56,704 nt of DNA, taken from NCBI RefSeq assembly GCF_029360765.1, contig NZ_JARKNA010000002.1:1-56704 (forward strand). Reading direction: 5' to 3'. This document shows, one piece after another, positions 1 to 10,800 of this stretch. Numbering within the stretch: the first letter of the stretch is position 1; every line of letters begins with the position of its first letter. The notes beneath the pieces are model-generated. The model was not told the DNA's origin. It was given only the letters and a program-made list of their open reading frames with translations, and made no database searches. The stretch is from Terrimonas pollutisoli (GTDB taxonomy: Bacteria; Bacteroidota; Bacteroidia; Chitinophagales; Chitinophagaceae). Both the position numbers and the translations under genes were made by a program.

Positions 1-2
1 GG

Positions 3-566
3 CAATTGGGTCATTGTCTAAAAAGTATGGCTGGCGCTTCAGAGTATGTGATAGACTCCTTTCCGGTAGCGGTGTGTGATAATATTCGAATCAGCCGATG
101 CAAATTATTGCGGGGCAAACAATGGAGGGGTAAACAGTGTAGTATGCGCCGGTACTTTTATGGAGTAAAAGTTCAGGTATTGGTCAATTCCTCAGGCATT
201 CCGGTTGAATTTGGATTTGTGCCGGGTTGTGAAAGCGATGTACAGGCTTTGAAAAAACTACCATTGGCAGTGGCGCCAGAGAGCAGGATTTATGGAGATT
301 CCGCCTATACTGATTACCAGATAGAGGATGATATGAAAGAAACTGATTTGATCGAACTGATGATTCAACGTAGAAGCAATTCTAAAAGACCAGATGAGCC
401 CTGGATACGGTTCATTAAAGAACAAATGAGAAAAGGAATAGAAACATCCTTTAGCGAAATAAAGGCGCTATTCCTTAGAAAAATACACGCAGTGACCTTT
501 AAAGGATTCCTGCTCAAACTGGTAATGTTTATTCTGGCTTTTACACTGAATAAGCTTACCAATTAA
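3..566 (+). CDS. IS982-family transposase, 3' part (5' end outside window)
   Basis: DDE transposase that would move an IS982-type insertion sequence. The reading frame is open to the left edge, so only the C-terminal ~188 residues are seen (full-length members are near 290). Counting from the TTG at position 6, the probable catalytic residues are D17 (in IDSFPV), D98 (in YGDSAYTDY) and E146 (in RKGIETSFSEI). The flanking motifs RRYFYG, PVEFGFVPG, NSKRP, KIHAVT and the final FILAFTLNKL are typical of the family. The catalytic residues present are intact, so nothing seen here proves it is dead. The right end of the element should lie shortly after the stop, but the terminal inverted repeat cannot be set without the left end. 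Confidence 0.85.
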   Translation, partial: QLGHCLKSMAGASEYVIDSFPVAVCDNIRISRCKLLRGKQWRGKQCSMRRYFYGVKVQVLVNSSGIPVEFGFVPGCESDVQALKKLPLAVAPESRIYGDSAYTDYQIEDDMKETDLIELMIQRRSNSKRPDEPWIRFIKEQMRKGIETSFSEIKALFLRKIHAVTFKGFLLKLVMFILAFTLNKLTN

Positions 567-799
567 CTAGCAACTTGAATTAATTAGTAGCTGTTTGTAA
601 CATACATAAATTCTTGTACGCTGTGTTGACCGCTTCGCCATCCATCCAAATCTATTGCTAAAACTTTCCTGTTTTCTTCCCCGGTCTTCCCTTGTAAACA
701 AATCTGTCAACGTACTTCCTGGTTAGTTTTTTAATCGTGGGGTTTCGCCCTTGCGTGAACATATTTGTTCTGGCTAAGTATTTTATTAAACCTTATAAT

Positions 800-3700
800 A
801 TGAAAGAAAAATTTTATCCCGGTATTGCTCTTATTTTATTTTGCTGTATTGCCCGGTTATCCTTTGGCCAGGGCATTCATCAACTGTGGGGCACTACACC
901 GCAGGGAGGTGCCGATGACTATGGCACTTTGTTTCGAACAGACGGCCAGGGTCAAAATATTCAGACGCTGTATTCCTTTCCCAAACATCACGCCGGTGCT
1001 ACGCCGATGTACAATCAGTTGACCGAATATGATGGTAAGTTGTATGCGATGACTTCTGCAGGAGGCGTCAATAATCTGGGTGTGCTGTTTGAATGGGATC
1101 CTGTAACAAATATTTATACCAAAAAGGTTGACTTTGATCCTGGAAACGGAACAAAGCCACATGGGAGTTTGCTGGTATGGAATAACAAACTATATGGAAT
1201 GACGCTTGCCGGCGGAGCAAATGATAAAGGAGTCATTTTTGAATGGGATCCTGTAACAAATGTATACACAAAGAAATATGACTTTGATGACGCCACAGGG
1301 AGCAGTCCATACGGTGGCCTTGCATTGCAGGGGAATAAACTTTATGGAATGACCAATACAGGCGGAGAGAATGATAAGGGTGTCATTTTCGAATGGGAGC
1401 CTGTAGGCAACGCCTATTTGAAGCTGCATGATTTCGATGGAGCGGATGGTTCTAATCCATATGGAGATCTTGTACTACATGAAGGAAAATTCTATGGAAT
1501 GACAAACACGGGTGGCACAAGTGATAAAGGAGTCATTTTTGAGTGGGATCCGGCAACAAATGATTTTCTAAAAAAAGTAGATTTTACAGGAGCCAATGGG
1601 GCTAACCCTTATTCAAAGATGACTTTTGTAAATGATAGATTTTATGGGATGACCACTGATGGGGGACTTTATGGCTTTGGGGTCATTTTTGAATGGGAGC
1701 CAGATATAAACAATTACATTATGCGATATGACTTGGAAGGAGGTAATGGTAGAGGACTTCATGGGCATAGTCCTTACGGCAGCTTATTATTTTACAATGG
1801 AAAATTTTATACGATGATGTCGGGCGGAGGAAATGGTCGATACACTTATGGGGCGTTATATGAGTGGGATCCGATAACGAACGGTCACGTTGGCAAATAC
1901 ATTTATACCAACTTCACTGGTGACTTTGATGACACTCCAACGGGAGAAAACCCTTATAGTAGTTTAATATTATTTGATGGAAAAATGTATGGTATGACCA
2001 GTAAAGGCGGAAGCACTAATAATGGGGTGATATTCGAATGGGATCCAACTTCCAATGTCTACGAAAGGAAAATAAGTTTTAATGGCGCTGATAATGGGTA
2101 TAAACCTCAAAGCCTTATTGCAAGCAATGATAATTTATACGGATTGACTGACGGAGGCATCAATGGATTAGGAGTTATTTTCGAATGGGATCGCTTGTCT
2201 GCCCGGTTTAAAAAGACAAAAGATATAGACTTAGGAAACGGTCCGCAACCTTTCGGAAAAATGCTCAAATACAATGACAAATTTTACACCGTTAGTGGTC
2301 CATTAACCTCCTGGCCAAACAAAAATCCTAACTGGGATTGGCATATTGTAGAATGGGACGCTCAAAGTAATACATATTCATCATTGTATAAGTTTGATCA
2401 AAATTTCCGACCGTCCGGAGATTTAATTGAAGTTGGCGGCAAGTTTTACGGCACCATCGATGTTAGTGACGGAAGGCTTTTTGAGTGGGATCCTGGTACA
2501 AATGTGTTAACAGAATTATTCTCTTTTGGGCCAACCTATAATAATACCGATGAGATTACCGGACGAAGTCCCGGTATTGGGCTGACCTCCCTTGACGGTA
2601 AATTATACGGTGTAACTTCACTTGGGGGCATTAACGATCTTGGTGTGCTCTACGTATGGGACATCGCCATGCAAACATTTTCCAAAAAGTTTGATTTTGC
2701 ATTGGCAACAGGCAGTAAACCTGAAGGCAATTTATTGCTCCTGGATGGAAAGTTCTGGGGTATTGCCAGTGAAGGCGGAGCGAATGGCATGGGAGTTATT
2801 TTTGAATGGGATCCTGTTACCAATACCTATCATAAGCGTTATGATTTTACCGGCACCGATGGAAAACCTCTCAGGAACCTTGCAGTCAACGGCGGCAAAC
2901 TTTACGGAATTACCGGTAACGGGGGCAGCCTAAACATGGGAGCTGTTTTTGAGTTTAATCCTGCTTCAAACCAGTTCAGTATAAAAAGCGAATTCAACGG
3001 CACCAATGGCCAGGGAGTTAACAACAGGAGTAACCTTGTGGCTCTGCCGGCAACCGTGTCGCCAGGCGCACCGGGCAGCTGTCTGGTCGTTCAGCCAGTA
3101 ACAATCGATGATAATAACAGTGATCAATGGGTGCCAATCACGGATGCCTCAGGCAATGCCATAGCAGAAATAAATGCGAATGGAAACAACCTCGGCATGG
3201 TAACCACTTCTTTATTTATTAATAATAATACCGTCAGAGAGGACGGGCAAAAACGGTTGTACCTGGATAGGAACATAACTATAACTCCACAATTTCAACC
3301 GGCTACACCTGTTGATATACGGCTTTATTTAAAAGTTGAAGAACTCGCGGCGCTGAAAGGTGCTGTTAATTCAAATGGGACCGGCTCAGGCATCAACACA
3401 ATCAATGACCTGGGTATATTTAAAAATAGTGAAGGCTGCCGGGCTGCGATTTCAAAAAGGGCAAGCCAGGTTATAACGACTGCAGGTAATTGGACAAATG
3501 ATTATGTGCTTACAGCAAGCATTGATAAGTTTTCTACTTTTTACTTCTCCAATAAAGCGAATACTGCTCTTCCTTTAACCTTGCTGGAGTTCTCGGGTAA
3601 ACTTGAAAATAACTACGCTGTGCTAAACTGGAAGACGGAAAATGAGTTGAACACGGACGAATTTATAGTGGAGCGAAGTGTCGATGGTGCTCAATTTAAT

Positions 3701-4120
3701 GAGCTGGAAAAAGTTGCTGCATTAAATACGACAGGTACCCATGATTATAGCTTCACCGATATAGGCATATCTGCCTTAGGAGTGAAAACAATTTATTACC
3801 GCTTGCAGCAAAAGGATATGGACGGCCAGTTTACTTATTCAAAGGTTGTTACCATTTATTTAGATGGCAAAGCTGATTTGGTTAAGCTCTATCCTAATCC
3901 GGCAGGTAATGAACTCAATCTTTTCATTTATTCCACGATTCAGGATAATATCAAATGGCAAATCTTCGATGCAACCGGCAGGCTTATCAATAGTCAATCA
4001 AGACCGATAGTGACAGGCGACAACCGGTTGAAAATTGACATCAGCAAATTGACACAGGGAGTTTATTTTATGAATATAAATGGTAAGGCAATAAATAAAA
4101 GGATTTCATTTGTGAAGTAG
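800..4120 (+). CDS. Secreted GloVer-repeat protein with T9SS type A sorting domain
   Basis: Extracellular repeat protein of unknown function. The start is placed at ATG 800 because it gives a clean signal peptide (MKEKFYPGIALILFCCIARLSFGQG); the frame continues upstream to a GTG-type start at 737 without signal-like sequence. About 14 degenerate units of roughly 50-60 residues follow, each with a core like GKLYGMTxxGGxxxxGVIFEWDPVTN and an aromatic DF/FxG step. This matches the Gloeo_Verruco (GloVer, TIGR03803) repeat and suggests a beta-propeller-like fold. After the repeats come a beta-sandwich-like region, a segment resembling those in front of T9SS tails (ALPLTLLEFSGKLENNYAVL), and a C-terminal sorting domain (KLYPNPAGNELNL, GVYFMNINGK) that would send it through the type IX system to the cell surface. 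It stands alone with its own terminator at 4148. Confidence 0.85.
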   Translation: MKEKFYPGIALILFCCIARLSFGQGIHQLWGTTPQGGADDYGTLFRTDGQGQNIQTLYSFPKHHAGATPMYNQLTEYDGKLYAMTSAGGVNNLGVLFEWDPVTNIYTKKVDFDPGNGTKPHGSLLVWNNKLYGMTLAGGANDKGVIFEWDPVTNVYTKKYDFDDATGSSPYGGLALQGNKLYGMTNTGGENDKGVIFEWEPVGNAYLKLHDFDGADGSNPYGDLVLHEGKFYGMTNTGGTSDKGVIFEWDPATNDFLKKVDFTGANGANPYSKMTFVNDRFYGMTTDGGLYGFGVIFEWEPDINNYIMRYDLEGGNGRGLHGHSPYGSLLFYNGKFYTMMSGGGNGRYTYGALYEWDPITNGHVGKYIYTNFTGDFDDTPTGENPYSSLILFDGKMYGMTSKGGSTNNGVIFEWDPTSNVYERKISFNGADNGYKPQSLIASNDNLYGLTDGGINGLGVIFEWDRLSARFKKTKDIDLGNGPQPFGKMLKYNDKFYTVSGPLTSWPNKNPNWDWHIVEWDAQSNTYSSLYKFDQNFRPSGDLIEVGGKFYGTIDVSDGRLFEWDPGTNVLTELFSFGPTYNNTDEITGRSPGIGLTSLDGKLYGVTSLGGINDLGVLYVWDIAMQTFSKKFDFALATGSKPEGNLLLLDGKFWGIASEGGANGMGVIFEWDPVTNTYHKRYDFTGTDGKPLRNLAVNGGKLYGITGNGGSLNMGAVFEFNPASNQFSIKSEFNGTNGQGVNNRSNLVALPATVSPGAPGSCLVVQPVTIDDNNSDQWVPITDASGNAIAEINANGNNLGMVTTSLFINNNTVREDGQKRLYLDRNITITPQFQPATPVDIRLYLKVEELAALKGAVNSNGTGSGINTINDLGIFKNSEGCRAAISKRASQVITTAGNWTNDYVLTASIDKFSTFYFSNKANTALPLTLLEFSGKLENNYAVLNWKTENELNTDEFIVERSVDGAQFNELEKVAALNTTGTHDYSFTDIGISALGVKTIYYRLQQKDMDGQFTYSKVVTIYLDGKADLVKLYPNPAGNELNLFIYSTIQDNIKWQIFDATGRLINSQSRPIVTGDNRLKIDISKLTQGVYFMNINGKAINKRISFVK

Positions 4121-4147
4121 GTCGTTGTTTGCCTGTTTCAATAATTA

Positions 4148-4194
4148 GTGCAAACGGTTGAACCTTTTTTCAATCGTTTGCACTTTTCTTTTTT
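4148..4194 (+). terminator. Rho-independent terminator after the GloVer gene
   Basis: The arms GTGCAAACGGTTGA and TCAATCGTTTGCAC can pair over 14 bp with one G-T wobble around a short T-rich loop. The run TTTTCTTTTTT follows directly. It sits 27 bp after the stop codon of the repeat protein. Confidence 0.85.
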
Positions 4195-4265
4195 ATAGGG
4201 GTGATGAGTGAGCAACAGTTCACCGGCTTATTTAACAACTAAATTGAGCTTTCATTTATCAAAGT

Positions 4266-5591
4266 ATGAAACAAGTAAGCACGGCGTTATTCTTCTTAGC
4301 CTTTTCTTATTTAACAAGTGGTTTTACGCATCATCAGCAGGTAACCCTTAGTGAGCCGCCGGAGATGGATACCACTATCATCGTGCCTGTTGGCGGAAAC
4401 TCTTTCGTTACGGTGAAAGACGCCAACAGCAATGAACGGGTAACCGATGAAGGTTGGAAAAACTGGAAAAGCAATAAGGCTATATTCAGCACATTTATAA
4501 AAGTGGAGAAAGCGGGAACACTTAAACTGTCTGCTTTAATAAATGTTCCAAAAGGAAAGAGCAAGATCCGGTGTGTGATTAACGATGAAGTAAAAGTGAT
4601 GAATGTAACAGAAAATAACGGCAGGAAGTATATCGGCGAGTGGATTATTTCATCTCCGGGATACGTAAAAATCAATATGCAGGGAATCAGTAAAACAGGT
4701 GATTTATTTGCTGAGCTGAAAGAGTTTTACATGAGCGGATCTGCTATTGATGGCAGGACAGCGTATGTAAAGAGCAATGAAGGAAATTATTTTTATTGGG
4801 GTCGCCGCGGCCCTTCAGTACACCTGAATTACGATATTTCACAAGCCGGAAATGAGATCGAATGGTTTTACAATGAAATAACAGTGCCAATTGGCGGGGA
4901 CCCCATAGGTTCCTATTTTATGGCCAATGGTTTCGGTGAGGGATATTTTGGCATCCAGGTAAATTCGTCAACGGAAAGAAGAATTTTGTTTTCTGTTTGG
5001 AGTCCTTTCAATACAGACGACCCCAAACAGATTCCTGATGACAAAAAAATCATTCTTCTTAAAAAAGGAGAAGATGTTCATACTGGCGAGTTCGGCAATG
5101 AAGGTTCCGGTGGCCAGAGCTACCTCAGGTATAATTGGAAAGCAGGAACCACGTATAAGTTTTTGTTACAGGGAAAGCCTGTTGAAGATAACTATACCAG
5201 CTATACTGCTTATTTCTATGCACCGGAGTTAAAAGAATGGTTGCTGATCGCAAACTTTAAGAGACCGGCCACGCATACCTACTTAACCCGGCTGCATTCG
5301 TTTTTAGAAAATTTTGACCCTTCGACGGGGCATATCTCCCGCAAAGCCTTTTATCAAAATCAATGGACACGAAATAAAGATGGAAAATGGACGCCCATCA
5401 GTAAAGCTACATTTACCGGTGATGCTACCGCACAGAAATCTTACCGGCTGGATTATCGCGGTGGCACAGAAAATAATCGTTTCTTTTTAGGCAACTGCGG
5501 GTTCTTCAATCAGCATACTCTTTTGAAAACAAAGTTTGAGCACGCAGTAGCAGCTAAACAGCCGGAGATTGATTTTACATCATTGAAGTGA
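4266..5591 (+). CDS. Secreted DUF3472 (with DUF5077-like N-terminus) protein
   Basis: Exported protein of unknown biochemical function, 441 residues. It begins with a signal peptide (MKQVSTALFFLAFSYLTSGFTHHQ). Residues ~35-155 look like the DUF5077 beta-sandwich seen in front of DUF3472 (DEGWKNWKSNKAIFSTFIKV, KGKSKIRCVIN). Residues ~165-360 match DUF3472 (YFYWGRRGPSVHLNYD, EWFYNEITVP, YFMANGFGEGYFGIQVNS, FSVWSPFNTD, GGQSYLRYNW). Proteins of this family are common near glycan-utilisation loci in Bacteroidota and are thought to bind or act on carbohydrate, but no catalytic residue can be assigned here. The gene lies between a terminator and the sigma factor of module 1 and seems to be its own transcription unit. 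Confidence 0.8.
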   Translation: MKQVSTALFFLAFSYLTSGFTHHQQVTLSEPPEMDTTIIVPVGGNSFVTVKDANSNERVTDEGWKNWKSNKAIFSTFIKVEKAGTLKLSALINVPKGKSKIRCVINDEVKVMNVTENNGRKYIGEWIISSPGYVKINMQGISKTGDLFAELKEFYMSGSAIDGRTAYVKSNEGNYFYWGRRGPSVHLNYDISQAGNEIEWFYNEITVPIGGDPIGSYFMANGFGEGYFGIQVNSSTERRILFSVWSPFNTDDPKQIPDDKKIILLKKGEDVHTGEFGNEGSGGQSYLRYNWKAGTTYKFLLQGKPVEDNYTSYTAYFYAPELKEWLLIANFKRPATHTYLTRLHSFLENFDPSTGHISRKAFYQNQWTRNKDGKWTPISKATFTGDATAQKSYRLDYRGGTENNRFFLGNCGFFNQHTLLKTKFEHAVAAKQPEIDFTSLK

Positions 5592-5861
5592 TAAGCTGGC
5601 TTACTGCAAGACTTTTTTGAATTACATTATCATTCAAAGAAAAAAATAAAAACACGGAAAGCCATATTTTGTAAAACGAACGTTGGGTCAGGTATAATAA
5701 ACGAAAGGGTTAATAACAAAGAAGAGTGAGGTAATATTATGGAAAAGAAAAAAAATATTTTTTAAGAATTTTAGTTTCGTACTTTCATATTCCGTTGCAG
5801 GCGTGTTTTAAAAACAAGGATTTGCAAAAACTGACTCTGATTGCTTACCTCTTCCCACGAT

Positions 5862-6407
5862 ATGGAATGGAGCCGTTTTAAAAACGGTGATGTTGATGCG
5901 CTTGAAAGCATTTATCGGTTGCATGTGCAATCATTGATCAATTATGGTTTGAAGATCACCGATGACCTGAATTTGGTTAAAGACAGTATCCAGGATCTTT
6001 TTATCGAACTTTGGAAAGGCCGTCAAAACCTGGCGGATACAGATCAGCCAAAATATTATCTCTTCAGGGCTTTGCGGAACAAATTAGTAAAAAGAACAGC
6101 CCGGCAATCCTTTATCAGCGAAGAAGAGCTGCAGCTTGTTGAAGGAAATTTGCAAACTGAATATGTAGAGCTGACAATCGTTTATAAAGAACAGCAATCG
6201 CAAACCAACGGTGTGCTAAAACAGGTCTTGGAAAGATTGTCAAAGCGACAGCAGGAAGCTATATATCTCCGCTTCTACCACAATTTTTCCTATGAGACCA
6301 TTGCGTCCATGATGAACATGAACTATCAATCTGTTCTGAACCTCGTTCAAAGGGCTTTAAAGTCTATGCGAAAGGAATATCGCTCCGTTTCCTCTTTCCA
6401 CATTTAA
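5862..6407 (+). CDS. ECF RNA polymerase sigma factor (FecI-like), module 1
   Basis: Sigma-70 family factor of the Bacteroidota FecI type, 181 residues from ATG 5862 (a TTG start at 5841 would add seven residues and is less likely). Region 2 covers residues ~12-75 (ALESIYRLHVQSLINYG, IQDLFIELWKGR, YYLFRALRNKLV). Region 4 covers ~120-175, with the helix-turn-helix SKRQQEAIYLRFYHNFSYE and YQSVLNLVQRALKSM. It precedes a FecR anti-sigma gene and an STN-bearing SusC gene. It therefore most likely drives the SusC/SusD genes downstream once a glycan signal is passed from the outer membrane through FecR. No region 3 is present, as expected for the ECF group. Confidence 0.93.
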   Translation: MEWSRFKNGDVDALESIYRLHVQSLINYGLKITDDLNLVKDSIQDLFIELWKGRQNLADTDQPKYYLFRALRNKLVKRTARQSFISEEELQLVEGNLQTEYVELTIVYKEQQSQTNGVLKQVLERLSKRQQEAIYLRFYHNFSYETIASMMNMNYQSVLNLVQRALKSMRKEYRSVSSFHI

Positions 6408-6486
6408 AATTTTCTTAAAAAAACTTTCCGGAAACTGAGTATATAATCAGCAAAACTTCCATTATAAGTTAGTATTGCGTGCTTAT

Positions 6487-7569
6487 ATGAATAAAATGCA
6501 GGAGAAAGCTAACACCTTATTGCTTGATAATAGATTTGTGGACTGGGTAATAAACCCTCAAAGTCCCTATGCAGAATATTGGCTGCAATGGGTCAGTGTC
6601 AGTCCCGAAAACGCCGCAATAGCCGAAAGTGCGAGAAGTTTTTTGCTTGAATTCAGAGCAAATGAGAAGGAAACTTCCAAAGAAATCAACAAAGAAATTA
6701 TTGAATCAATGCTGATGAACATCCGGCAAGCAATTGGCCATGATTCATCTGTTGTTGCAATTAAAAGGCCGGGCTACCGGCGTTGGTACTGGGCTGCTGC
6801 AGCCAGTCTAATCTTTTTCCTGGGATTTCTTTACCTCAAACCGAACAATAACATCCAATTTTCGCTGGTGTCAGATGTCCCTAAAGAAAACCTGCCACCA
6901 TCTGAGGTAACTCATTTTAATGGCAGCGAAAAAAATGAATTAGTTTTTTTGCCAGATGGCTCTAAAGTAACACTGGCAAAGGGTTCCCGCATCACTTATA
7001 GCCGCCTGATGAATGGCAAAAAACGAAAAGTATCCCTGAGCGGCGTGGCTTTTTTTGACGTTAAAAAAAATCCTGAAAAGCCTTTCTACATCTACACGAC
7101 AAGCATGGTGATAAAAGTATTGGGAACCAGTTTCAGGGTTAATACCCTGGCCGGCAAAGAATCAGTAACAGTAAAAACCGGTAAAGTTTCCGTTTGTCTC
7201 CGCGGAAAGGACCAGGAAAAGTCAAGTGAAAAGATTTTACTACCCCAACAGATTTGCACTTACTCTGCCCCTAAGCACGAGCTAATAACTACATCCTATA
7301 CAGGCAAATCCAAAATTGAAATAGAAGCTGAAAATATAAGCGGGTACAATTTTGAAGATGCACCATTGGCAAACGTGTTAAAAACATTGGAGAAAATGTA
7401 TAACCTGCCCGTTCACTATGATAAGGAAGTGTTTAAAAACTGTTTTATTACTATTTCGCTGGAACACGAAAGCCTGGAAGACAAGTTGCAGGTAATAACA
7501 AAAACAGTAGGGGCTTCCTTCAGTATCAGTGAGTACGGCATCAGTATCGAAGGCCGGGGTTGCAAATAA
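6487..7569 (+). CDS. FecR-family anti-sigma factor, module 1
   Basis: Inner-membrane regulator that holds the neighbouring ECF sigma factor and relays a signal from the STN domain of the cognate SusC. Taking ATG 6487 gives 360 residues (an upstream TTG at 6475 adds four). A cytoplasmic N-terminal segment (~1-95) is followed by one membrane helix at about 101-118 (YWAAAASLIFFLGFLYLK). Then come the periplasmic FecR domain (VFLPDGSKVTLAKGSRITY, VKVLGTSF-type motif IKVLGTSFRV, VKTGKVSV) and a C-terminal DUF4974 domain (YNFEDAPLANVLKTLEKMY, ending in EGRGC). The gene is 79 bp after the sigma gene. The 286 bp after it hold two hairpins before SusC. Confidence 0.92.
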   Translation: MNKMQEKANTLLLDNRFVDWVINPQSPYAEYWLQWVSVSPENAAIAESARSFLLEFRANEKETSKEINKEIIESMLMNIRQAIGHDSSVVAIKRPGYRRWYWAAAASLIFFLGFLYLKPNNNIQFSLVSDVPKENLPPSEVTHFNGSEKNELVFLPDGSKVTLAKGSRITYSRLMNGKKRKVSLSGVAFFDVKKNPEKPFYIYTTSMVIKVLGTSFRVNTLAGKESVTVKTGKVSVCLRGKDQEKSSEKILLPQQICTYSAPKHELITTSYTGKSKIEIEAENISGYNFEDAPLANVLKTLEKMYNLPVHYDKEVFKNCFITISLEHESLEDKLQVITKTVGASFSISEYGISIEGRGCK

Positions 7570-7741
7570 TTATAATACGGAGAAGAAACGAGATATAATT
7601 TTTATTGTAAACGCAAGCTAAACGCAGCGTCAATTTTTTATAAGATAAGAATAGAATGCTAACAATCTTAACCTGTCCAGGAAGATTGGCGGGTCTAAAA
7701 ACAATAAAATAAGAGATGAAACCAAACTAACCTACAAAAAA

Positions 7742-7814
7742 AACGATTGACCGCTCTGGAACAGCAGCCAATCGTTAGCAGCCTTTTCATCCCAGCAAAT
7801 AACCGGTGAAAAGG
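7742..7814 (+). promoter_or_regulatory. Two hairpins between FecR and SusC, module 1
   Basis: Two perfect 8-bp inverted repeats lie one after the other. AACGATTG (7742-7749) pairs with CAATCGTT (7769-7776), and CCTTTTCA (7782-7789) pairs with TGAAAAGG (7807-7814), which is followed by AGTTTTTAC. They fall within 120 bp before the SusC start. They may form a leader or attenuator structure separating low-level regulator expression from SusC/SusD expression. That role is inferred; only the repeats are seen. Confidence 0.4.
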
Positions 7815-7855
7815 AGTTTTTACATTTATTACTAATTGCAAAACTGTTTAAAGTT

Positions 7856-10800
7856 ATGAAGAAAACCGTATGGTGTACTAAACCTCCCTCTTTTCTCATG
7901 AAAGTCTTGCTGCTTCACACATTTCTGACACTTGCTTTTACAGCAGTATCATTTGCCAAAGAGGCTGATGGCCAGGGTATCCTGGATCAAAAGATTTCTT
8001 TTAAGATTAAAAATGAAAGTTTTAAAAATGTGTTGCGGAAGATAAGCGACCAGGCGGATATTCGTTTTTCTTATCAGCGGAATATCATACCTGAAAAAGA
8101 AAAAATATCTATTTCCGTAAACAACCAAACCCTGGACGATGTATTTAAAACATTGTTCCAGCCTTATGGTATCAATTATGAAGCTGTTGGTAAGCAGGTA
8201 GTGCTTAGTAAAAAGCAATTACTTAACCTGATAAGACAGGTAGAGAGCGAAAATGTCAGTGAACTTGTTTTTTTCAAACCTATAAAAGGAACGATTAAAG
8301 ATGCTGCGGGTAACCCGATTGCAAATGTGAGTGTGGTAGTGAAGGGTACAACCAAAGGCGCCAGTAGCGATGAAAACGGAAATTTTTCGATTGATGCTAA
8401 TGAGGGGGATGTACTGTCTATTTCTGCTGTAGGGTTTGAAACAATAGAGCTAACGGTAGGCAGTGGTGAAACGGTCAATGCAACATTGAAACAATCGGAA
8501 AAGAAATTGGACGAGGTAATAGTTGTAGGTTATGCCACCCAAAAGAAAGTTACGGTAACAGGCTCTGTCACACAAGTAAAAGGTGCTGATCTCGACAAGT
8601 CGCCAACCGTGAACCTTTCCAACTCACTTGCCGGAAGACTGCCTGGTGTTACGGCAATGCAGCGGAGCGGTGAGCCTGGTTTTGACGGTTCTACTATTCG
8701 CATTCGTGGTACTAATACTCTGGGGAACAGTAGCCCTTTAATCGTTATTGATGGGGTACCTGATCGTTCTGGTGGTCTCGAACGTTTGAATCCGGCTGAT
8801 GTAGAAAGTATGTCGGTTTTAAAAGATGCCTCTGCCGCAATTTATGGGGCAAGAGCGGCAAACGGGGTTATTTTGATTACTACCAAACAAGGTAAAATTG
8901 GAAAGCCTGTAGTATCGTACGATATCAATAAGGGTTGGCAGCAACCGACTGTATTACCCGAGATGGGAAATTCCTCGCAGTATGCTGAGCTTCTGAATGA
9001 GCAGAAACTGTTCAACGATGTTCCTTACCAGGAGTGGACTGCTGCCTGGAATTCATTTAAAACAACAGGATCTTATAAATTACTTGACCCCACTAAGCCA
9101 GTTGTAAATGCATATTATTTGCCAACCGATATACAAAAATTTGCTGATGGTTCCAGTCCACTCACCCACCCCAATACGGACTGGTATAAAACTGTCTTCA
9201 AAGATTGGTCGGGTCAGCAACAGCATACCCTGCAGGTAAGTGGAGGCTCAGAAAGTGTGAAATACCTCGCGTCGGCGGGTTACCAACAGCAAGACGCTTA
9301 TTATAAAAATTCGGCAACGGGGTATAAGCAATATGATCTACGACTAAACCTTGAGGCTAAAGTAAACAAGTACATTACAACTACTATCGGTATAACCGGC
9401 CGGGAAGAATATCGTTTTTTTCCAACATCCAGCGCCGGCTCTATCTTCAGGATGCTGATACGTGGTAAACCTACTGAGATAGCCGTGTGGCCAAATGGTT
9501 TACCAGGGCCTGATATCGAAAATGGAGAGAATCCTGTGGTGATCACCACAGGTGCCACAGGGTATGATAGAAACAAACGTGACTACATTCAAACAAATGG
9601 CCAGGTAGACATTACAAACCCCTGGATCAAAGGGTTAAAACTCACACTCCAGGGTGCTGCAGATAAGTATATCGGGCGTACCAAACGTTTTGCCACTCCC
9701 TGGTCATTGTATACTTGGGATAAAGTATCCTTTGAAGCTGATGGCGTAACTCCGAAGCTCGTCAGAACGGTTCGTTCTACTTTCACTGATCCACAACTGA
9801 CTATGTCAGATGAGACCGAGTTGAGGATTAACCTTGTAGGTATGCTGAGTTATGACCGGACCTTTGCTGATGATCATACTATCGGCGTGATGGCGGGCGT
9901 GCAAAAAGAAACAAGAAACGGGGATAACTTCTTTTCCTTCAGGCGTAATTTTATTTCACCCAATTTGGAAGTTTTGAACGTGGGTGGAACAGCGCAACAA
10001 AATGTAGGTGGATCGGGTTTTGAACGGGCCCGCTTAAGCTATTTTGGACGTGCCGCCTATAATTATAAGGAAAAATACCTGGCTGAATTTTTATGGCGAT
10101 ATGATGGTTCTTATATCTTTCCTGAATCTGGCAGATTTGGTTTCTTCCCCGGCGTTTTGGTCGGTTGGAATATCACCAAGGAAGATTTCATGCAGGGTTT
10201 CAGCTTCCTGAACAATTTAAAACTGCGGGGTTCCTATGGTCAAATGGGCAATGACCTCGTTGAGTTCAATGGTGTATTGCAGGAATATGCATATCTATCC
10301 TTGTACGGCCTGGGCACCCGAGTGGTCAACGGAACGGTTGTCCGATCATTGGTAGAGCCTCGTGTTTTCAATCCCGACTTTACCTGGGAGGTAGCCAATA
10401 ATGCCAATATAGGTCTGGAAGGCGCCATATTAAACAACAAAGTGTTTTTCGAGTTTGATGTATTTAAGAATGAGCGGAAGCAAATTCTTATTCCACGGGC
10501 GGGGTCAACTCCTCAGAGTTCAGGTATTTCCAGGATACTTCCTCCGGTGAATGCCGGACAGGTGGACAATAAAGGTTTTGAATTTAATGTAGGCTACAAT
10601 GGCCAGGTAAGTGATGTAACATTCAGGGTAAGCGTAAACGGAGCTTATACAAAAAATAAGATAGTGTTCTGGGATGAAAACCCAGGCGTGCCGGCTCATC
10701 AGCGGGCTACCGGTCATCCTTTCGGCACAAACGGACAAGCTTTCCTGGCTTACCAATATGATGGAGTATTTAAAGACGCAGCCGAAATCGCAGCAAATAC

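Noticed and set aside
1014..3040. Kelch beta-propeller reading of the repeat protein
   Set aside because: Units lack the Kelch double-Gly and Tyr/Trp spacing; the LYGMTxxGG...GVIFEW pattern fits the GloVer repeat better.
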